Below are positions 58,881 to 64,000 of a stretch of 64,000 nt of DNA, piece by piece. The notes under the pieces were generated by a model that saw only the letters and a list, made by a program, of their open reading frames with translations, searched no databases and was not told the origin of the DNA. This stretch comes from UBA1952 sp965246785 (lineage in GTDB: Bacteria > Bacteroidota > Bacteroidia > Chitinophagales > Chitinophagaceae): the NCBI GenBank assembly GCA_965246785.1, contig CBDFFM010000035.1:1-64000 (forward strand), written 5' to 3'. Every line of letters starts with the position of its first letter. Position 1 is the stretch's first letter. The position numbers and the translations under genes were made by a program.

Positions 58881-61814
58881 ATGCGCCTGCACACACGCCT
58901 CATTCTCCTCATCCTGCTCCTTGCAGCCCGCCCGCTTTCTGCCCAGACTTCTTATGAATGGAAGGACGGCACCGCCGCCGGCTACAAGTACCGCTATGTG
59001 AGCAATGACCCGATGGCCGCACGCTTCTACACCCTGAAGAATGGCCTCAGCGTCATCCTTAGCCCGACCGACAAAGACCCGCGTATGCAGGTGTATATCG
59101 CCACCAAAGCCGGAAGCAAGACTGACCCCGCCGACCATACAGGCCTCGCGCACTATCTGGAGCACATGCTCTTCAAAGGCACGCAGCATTACGGCTCCAT
59201 GAGCTGGGCAAAGGAAAAGCCATTGCTGGATAAGATTGACGCACTCTACGAGTCCTACAATCACACGACCGACGTTGCGAAGCGCACAGCCATTTACCAC
59301 CAGATTGATTCCGTATCCGGCGCGGCTTCCAAGTACGCCATTGCCAATGAGTATGACAAGATGATGGGCGAGATGGGCGCGCAGGGCAGTAATGCCTTTA
59401 CCTCTTTTGAGCAGACCGTCTATACAGAGGACGTGCCGGCCAACGCTATTGACAAGTTCCTGAAGGTGCAGGCCGACCGCTTCCGCGACCCGGTCTTTCG
59501 CATTTTCCATACAGAGCTGGAAGCAGTGTATGAGGAGAAGAACCGCGGCCTCGACAGCGACCCGCGCAAGGCCTATGAGGCGATGTACGCGAACCTTTTC
59601 CTCAACCACAATTACGGCCGGCAGACGACTATCGGCACAGTGGAGCACCTGAAGAATCCCTCGCTGCTGGAAATCCGCAAGTACTTCAACACCTACTACG
59701 TGCCCAACAATATGGGCGTCATCATTTCCGGCGACTTCAATCCCGACGAGCTGATAAAGAAGGTGGATGCCGCCTTTGGCGATATGCAGTCTAAGCCCGT
59801 TCCTAAGTACACCTTCGCGCCGGAAGCGCCGATAACGAAGCCGGTTGTAAAAGACGTTGTAGGCCCCGAAGCGGAGTTTGTAAGCATCGGATACCGCCTG
59901 CCTGGCATTCACGACAAGGACGCGATGCTGGCCGACCTCGTAGGGCAGGTACTGGCCAATGGCCGCGCGGGTCTGATAGACCTTGACCTCGTAAAGACGC
60001 AGAAGCTACTGCGCGCAAGTGCTTATGCTAATATCCTTGTGGATTACGGGATGTTGATGATGCAAGGCTATCCCACCCAAGGCCAGAGCATAGACGAGGT
60101 GCGTACACTGATGCTCGGCGAGGTGGCCAAGCTGCGTAAAGGCGAGTTTGATGATGCGCTGCTTACCTCTATCGTCAACAATGCCAAGAAGTACCTGATG
60201 CAGGTGAATGAGAACTACGGCGCCCGCGCGCAGGTGCTGATGAATGCCTTCACAGGTGAGGACGACTGGCGCAACAATGTGGCGTATGCCGACATGCTTT
60301 CCAAGCTCACCAAGAAAGACATTATGGCCTTTGCCGGCAAATACCTCGGCGAGAACTACGTGGTCATTAATAAGCGCAAGGGCGAGGACAAGAGCATCGT
60401 GAAGGTGGTGAAGCCGCCCATTACGCCGGTGGAGACGAACCGCGACACCCAGTCGCCCTTTGTGAAGGAAGTGGCCGCCATGCCCGTAGCGCCGCTGAAG
60501 CCGGTGTGGATTGACTACAACAAGGATATGCAGCGCAGCAAAGTAGGCCCGGCAGAAGTGCTGTATGTGCGCAATGTGGACAACGGCCTCTTCCGCATGT
60601 ACTACCGCTTTGCGCTCGGCACCTGGAACGACCGTAAGCTGGCCATCGCCGCCGCCTACCTGCCCTTCCTTGGCACCGACAAGATGAGCGCCGAGGACAT
60701 TTCCAAAGCATTCTACAAGCTGGCCTGCTCCTTCAATGTGAATGCCGGCAATGAGTTCACGACCGTAACCATAGAAGGCCTGAACGAAAACTTCGGCGAA
60801 GCCGTAGCGCTCTTTGAAAATCTCCTGGCGAACTGCAAACCCGACGAGGCTGCGCTCACCGCCCTGAAGGCGCGGCAGATGAAGGCCCGCGCCAACAACA
60901 AGACCAACAAAGGCACTATCCTGCAAGGCCTCTCTTCTTACGCTAAGTACGGCCCTCAAAACCCCTTCAACAATGTGCTGAGCGACGCAGAACTGAACGC
61001 CCTGACGGCAGATGAGCTGGTAAAGATGCTCCGCAAGCTGCCTGATTATTCCCATCGCATTCTCTACTACGGCCCCATGCCGCTGGAGGGCCTGACGGCA
61101 TCCCTGAGCAAGCTGCACAAGCTGCCGGCAACCGTTAGTGCGCCGCCGCCGCAAAAGAGCTTCCCCTTCGCCGAGCAGAAGCGCAACCAGGTGCTCTTCA
61201 CCGATTACGACATGGTGCAGAGCGAAGTCCGCTGGACGCGCAACATTCCCGGATATGACCCGGCCATGCAGGCGCAGATTGACCTGTTCAACAACTACTT
61301 TGGTGGCGGCATGGGCGCGCTCGTATTCCAGACCATCCGGGAGAGCAAAGCGCTGGCCTACTCCACCAATGCCTGGTTCATGACGCCGGAGCGGAAGGAA
61401 GACCCTTATACACTCAGCGCCTACGTAGGCTCCCAAGCTGATAAGTTCAACGAGGCTGTAGGCGCAATGAACGACCTGCTGGGCGGCGAGCTGCCGTCCG
61501 TGGAGAACAACCTCGTTGCAGCCAAATCATCGCTGCGCAAGGATATTGAGACGGAGCGCATCACACAGGACGGCATCATCTTCAACTACCTCGCCGCCGA
61601 GCGCCGCGGGCTGAAGGAAGATCAGCGCCGGCAGATTTATGAGGCATCTTCTACCCTCGGCTATAACGACCTCAAGAGCTTCCACAGCAAGTACATCGCC
61701 GGCAAGCCCTGTACCTATTGCATCGTGGCTTCGGAGAAGAAGCTGCCGGAAGCAGATTTGAAGAAGTACGGGGAAGTGAAGAAGCTTAGTCTGGCGGAAG
61801 TGTTTGGGTATTAA
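58881..61814 (+). CDS. Secreted M16-family (pitrilysin-like) metallopeptidase
   Basis: A 977-residue protein with signal peptide RLHTRLILLILLLAARPLSAQ and two tandem M16 halves. The first half has the inverted zinc motif HYLEH (His91, Glu94, His95) and the distal Glu in VYEEKNRGL about 75 residues later. The second half (about 540-960) lacks the motif and would be the inactive clamp half, as in single-chain pitrilysins. A long insert with coiled segments around 110-165 is present. It should degrade peptides in the periplasm. It is divergent from the M28 gene, suggesting joint peptide scavenging. The ATG at 58881 is chosen over 58857. Confidence 0.94.
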   Translation: MRLHTRLILLILLLAARPLSAQTSYEWKDGTAAGYKYRYVSNDPMAARFYTLKNGLSVILSPTDKDPRMQVYIATKAGSKTDPADHTGLAHYLEHMLFKGTQHYGSMSWAKEKPLLDKIDALYESYNHTTDVAKRTAIYHQIDSVSGAASKYAIANEYDKMMGEMGAQGSNAFTSFEQTVYTEDVPANAIDKFLKVQADRFRDPVFRIFHTELEAVYEEKNRGLDSDPRKAYEAMYANLFLNHNYGRQTTIGTVEHLKNPSLLEIRKYFNTYYVPNNMGVIISGDFNPDELIKKVDAAFGDMQSKPVPKYTFAPEAPITKPVVKDVVGPEAEFVSIGYRLPGIHDKDAMLADLVGQVLANGRAGLIDLDLVKTQKLLRASAYANILVDYGMLMMQGYPTQGQSIDEVRTLMLGEVAKLRKGEFDDALLTSIVNNAKKYLMQVNENYGARAQVLMNAFTGEDDWRNNVAYADMLSKLTKKDIMAFAGKYLGENYVVINKRKGEDKSIVKVVKPPITPVETNRDTQSPFVKEVAAMPVAPLKPVWIDYNKDMQRSKVGPAEVLYVRNVDNGLFRMYYRFALGTWNDRKLAIAAAYLPFLGTDKMSAEDISKAFYKLACSFNVNAGNEFTTVTIEGLNENFGEAVALFENLLANCKPDEAALTALKARQMKARANNKTNKGTILQGLSSYAKYGPQNPFNNVLSDAELNALTADELVKMLRKLPDYSHRILYYGPMPLEGLTASLSKLHKLPATVSAPPPQKSFPFAEQKRNQVLFTDYDMVQSEVRWTRNIPGYDPAMQAQIDLFNNYFGGGMGALVFQTIRESKALAYSTNAWFMTPERKEDPYTLSAYVGSQADKFNEAVGAMNDLLGGELPSVENNLVAAKSSLRKDIETERITQDGIIFNYLAAERRGLKEDQRRQIYEASSTLGYNDLKSFHSKYIAGKPCTYCIVASEKKLPEADLKKYGEVKKLSLAEVFGY

Positions 61815-61829
61815 TCTCAGGTATTGCCG

Positions 61830-62627
61830 ATGAGCTTTTCTCCGCCAGAACTACGCACCGTCCAGGTAACACGCTATGTCATGCCGCTACGCGAAGGGGG
61901 CTCCCTGCCCGCAATCGCCGAGGCTGATGATGGCTTTCTTTACGTCCTCAAATTCCGCGGAGCGGGTCAAGGCACGAAGGCGCTGATTGCGGATTTGCTG
62001 GGCGCTGAACTCGCACGTGCTTTAGGATTGAAAGTGCCGGAGCTGGTCTTCGCGGAATTGGACGAGGCTTTTGGCCGTACCGAGCCGGACGAGGAAATTC
62101 AGGACTTGCTCAAAGCTTCCACCGGCCTCAACCTCGCAATGCACTATCTCTCCGGCGCTATCACATACGACCCCGCTGTTACAAAAGTCGATGCTGTCCT
62201 CGCTTCCAGAATCGTATGGCTGGACTGCCTCATCATGAATGTTGACCGCACCTTCCGTAACACCAATATGCTGATGTGGAAGGGTGAGCTATGGCTCATA
62301 GACCACGGCGCATCCTTTTACTTCCACAACGACTGGACGGGCTGGGAAGGGCGTGCCGAAAAGCCGTTCGCCCTGGTGAAAGACCACGTGCTGCTGCCGC
62401 AAGCCACGGAGCTGGACACCGCAGACACGGAATGCCGCGCGTTGCTAAACGATGAAATCATTGACGGCATCGTTGCGCTCATCCCTGAAAGCTGGCTGAT
62501 GCCCGACCCGCTTTTTGCGGATGCTGCTGCGCAACGTGCCGCCTACGCCACTTTCCTGAAAAGGCGCATTGCTCATTCTCCCCACTTCTTAAACGCTGCA
62601 AAGGATGCACGCCAGGCACTTGTATGA
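61830..62627 (+). CDS. Short HipA-like kinase
   Basis: A 265-residue protein of the stand-alone HipA-like kinase group. The nucleotide-binding lobe has FLYVLKFRGAGQGTKALIADLLGAELARALGL, the catalytic loop is NVDRTFRNTNML (the HipA pattern DxxxxNxN), and the metal-binding loop is LWLIDHGASFYF in place of DFG. The N-terminal HipA domain that normally precedes the kinase is absent, and no HipB antitoxin is next to it. Instead the DUF3037 gene overlaps its end by 23 bases. A TTG at 61824 is in frame; the ATG at 61830 is preferred. Confidence 0.85.
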   Translation: MSFSPPELRTVQVTRYVMPLREGGSLPAIAEADDGFLYVLKFRGAGQGTKALIADLLGAELARALGLKVPELVFAELDEAFGRTEPDEEIQDLLKASTGLNLAMHYLSGAITYDPAVTKVDAVLASRIVWLDCLIMNVDRTFRNTNMLMWKGELWLIDHGASFYFHNDWTGWEGRAEKPFALVKDHVLLPQATELDTADTECRALLNDEIIDGIVALIPESWLMPDPLFADAAAQRAAYATFLKRRIAHSPHFLNAAKDARQALV

Positions 62628-62988
62628 ATACGCGGTCATCCGCGTGGTGCCGCGCGTGGAGCGGGAGGAGTTTGTCAACGCCGGCGTCATTCTTTACTGT
62701 GCGAAGCAGCGTTTTTTGCAGGCCGAGTGGATGATGGATGAGGCGCGCATCCGCATCCTCTGGAACGCAGCGCCACTGGGCGAGATAGCGGACGCCCTCC
62801 AATCCATACAGCGCATTGCCGAAGGCGGAAAGGCCTGCGGCCCAATCGGCCATATGGACATGCCAAGCCGCTTCCGCTGGCTCACGGCCTGGCGCAGCAC
62901 AATGGTGCAGACGAGCCGTGTGCATTCCGGCTTTTGCGATGATGCTGCTGCCACGCTGGAGCGGCTCTTTGCGGCGCTGGTGGCTTAA
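62605..62988 (+). CDS. DUF3037 protein
   Basis: A 127-residue soluble protein with the DUF3037 pattern: YEYAVIRVVPRVEREEFVNAGVILYC (about 7-32), then GPIGHMDMPSRFRWLTAWRSTMVQTSRVHSGFCDD (about 83-117). The family's function is unknown. Its start overlaps the HipA-like gene, so the two are translated together. From memory this pairing is common in other bacteria, suggesting that they act as a unit. Confidence 0.9.
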   Translation: MHARHLYEYAVIRVVPRVEREEFVNAGVILYCAKQRFLQAEWMMDEARIRILWNAAPLGEIADALQSIQRIAEGGKACGPIGHMDMPSRFRWLTAWRSTMVQTSRVHSGFCDDAAATLERLFAALVA

Positions 62989-63071
62989 ATGTTGCGGATG
63001 ATAACCCCATGATAACCCGCTGACGCATACGCCGCCGCTACTTTAGCCTTCGCTGACTAAAGCGCGCCGCT

Positions 63072-63182
63072 ATGCATCATTATTCGTACGAAACGCCGCC
63101 TTCCAATCCCTTTCGGCTCCTGCTCAGCGGGATTGTTTTTCTGTTGCTGATACTGCTTATTGCCATTCATGCACATGCATAG
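63072..63182 (+). CDS. Very small single-pass membrane protein
   Basis: A 36-residue ORF: a polar start HHYSYETPPSNPFR followed by one strong membrane helix (LLLSGIVFLLLILLIAIHA). It has the look of a real small membrane protein and lies between the DUF3037 gene and a convergent gene. There is no clear ribosome-binding site. Confidence 0.45.
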   Translation: MHHYSYETPPSNPFRLLLSGIVFLLLILLIAIHAHA

Positions 63183-63206
63183 GAACGCGCCGCTGCAAGG
63201 GCACTC

Positions 63207-64000
63207 CTACCAGCCGTCGCCGTCCAGCAGATTGCCGAGGCCGCCAAGCATACTGCCTTCTTCCTTGCGTTTAAATGTTGCGTATTGCAGGATGCGGCTC
63301 GCCAGCCGGCTCACAGGAAGCGTTTGAATCCAAACGGTGCCCGGGCCGCGCAGGGTGGCAAAGAACACGCCTTCACCACCGAAAAAGATATTCTTCACGC
63401 CGCCAATGAACTGGATGTCATATTCCACGCCGCCTGTGAAGCCGACAATGCAGCCGGTATCCACCTTCACCAGCTCGCCCGGCTGCAGCTGGCGCTCCAG
63501 TACGTGGCCGCCCGCGTGTAAGAACGCCATCCCATCGCCTTCCAGCTTTTCCATAATAAAGCCTTCGCCGCCGAAGAGGCCGGTGCCGAGGCGTTTTGAA
63601 AACTCAATGCCCACGCTTACGCCTTTGGCGGCGCACAGGAAAGCGTCTTTCTGGCAAATGACGCGCCCGCCGAGCGCCTCTAAATCCAGCGGTACAATCT
63701 TGCCTGGGTAAGGGGATGCAAACGAGACACGCTTCTTGCCCTGTACCATATTGGTGTAAGCGGTCATGAAGAGGCTCTCGCCTACCAGCAGGCGCTTGCC
63801 GGCGGAGAAGAGCTTGCCCATGAGGCCGCCGCCGCTGCCCTGCTGGGAGCCGTCGCCGAAGATGGTTTTCATCTGGATGCCGTCGTCCATCATCATAAAG
63901 GCCCCGGCCTCGGCGATGGCCGTCTCCTGCGGGTCAAGCTCTACCTCCACATACTGCATCTCCTCGCCGAAGATTTTATAGTCTATCTCGTGATTGCTGC
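63207..64000 (-). CDS. AIM24/TIGR00266-family protein, 5' end beyond the window
   Basis: At least 264 residues. The open frame continues through the last base of the window (NHEIDYKIFGEEMQYVEVELDPQE...), and HEIDYKI is the usual family start, so only a few codons are missing. The core has GAFMMMDDGIQMKT, SPYPGKIVPLDL, GGEGFIMEKLEGDGMAFLHAGG and LQPGELVKVDTGCIVGF, all typical of TIGR00266 proteins with their beta-sandwich fold. A short Gly/Ser insert (DGSQQGSGGG) is present. The function of the bacterial family is not established. The C-terminus is glycine-rich. Confidence 0.9.
   Translation of the reverse strand, partial: SNHEIDYKIFGEEMQYVEVELDPQETAIAEAGAFMMMDDGIQMKTIFGDGSQQGSGGGLMGKLFSAGKRLLVGESLFMTAYTNMVQGKKRVSFASPYPGKIVPLDLEALGGRVICQKDAFLCAAKGVSVGIEFSKRLGTGLFGGEGFIMEKLEGDGMAFLHAGGHVLERQLQPGELVKVDTGCIVGFTGGVEYDIQFIGGVKNIFFGGEGVFFATLRGPGTVWIQTLPVSRLASRILQYATFKRKEEGSMLGGLGNLLDGDGW

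Noticed and set aside
60006..61436. 476-codon minus-strand ORF opposite the M16 peptidase gene
   Set aside because: No domain resemblance; long antisense frames are expected from the codon bias here.

Overview
The window looks like a chromosomal contig from a member of the Bacteroidota, most likely a Chitinophagales or Sphingobacteriales relative of moderately high GC. Five proteins carry or suggest type IX secretion: several end in a sorting domain with a 'xxPNPA/T' motif, and one is a 2,696-residue surface protein. There is a TonB-dependent receptor, a DUF4293 protein and an Omp28-like protein. Shine-Dalgarno signals are weak, and many genes carry the Bacteroidota-type -7 box TAnnTTTG/TAnnTTCG close to the start codon. 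No tRNA, rRNA or CRISPR array was seen.

Region 1 (1-12.56 kb) is accessory DNA. It carries a NYN-domain nuclease, a XRE regulator, a small basic/acidic protein translationally coupled to a degenerate RuvC-like RNase H-fold protein, a secreted type IX protein, two paralogous N6-methylase-like proteins, an ArdC-type antirestriction protein, an AT-richer Rhs toxin with an Imm8-type immunity gene, and a large serine recombinase. The recombinase gene runs into comM, which is cut at the conserved Met-Asn-Pro of its ATPase core. The simplest reading is an integrative element whose right end is at about 12,551-12,556 and whose left end lies before this window. The left-hand genes are assigned to the element by inference only.

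Region 2 (12.56-33.4 kb) is mostly housekeeping and envelope chromosome: the comM 5' fragment, a glycosyltransferase, a polysaccharide flippase, a BrkB-like protein, an aldo/keto reductase, prfB without a programmed frameshift, an MsbA-like ABC exporter, a GT39-like membrane protein, carbonic anhydrase, an LpxL-type acyltransferase, an aminotransferase, a multi-PAS histidine kinase and adenine deaminase. Within it, at 20.54-21.34 kb, a GIY-YIG nuclease gene sits between several inverted-repeat units and its stop codon lies inside one of them; this is the best candidate here for an undescribed mobile unit. The aminotransferase and the 5' end of the kinase are broken by a tight cluster of indels that may be sequence error.

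Region 3 (33.4-46 kb) has a TonB receptor behind a TPP riboswitch (probably a thiamin or thiamin-precursor receptor), two tandem secreted CxxC (thioredoxin-like) type IX proteins, the first with a frameshift in its sorting domain, a MoxR ATPase, serS, DUF4293, pepP and ychF.

Region 4 (46-64 kb) has the giant beta-helix/Ig-repeat surface protein, a noncoding stretch packed with perfect stem-loops, tsaE divergent from a GT39-like protein, secreted M28 and M16 peptidases, a short HipA-like kinase overlapping a DUF3037 gene, and an AIM24-family gene running off the right edge. All calls are from reading the sequence; no database search was run.
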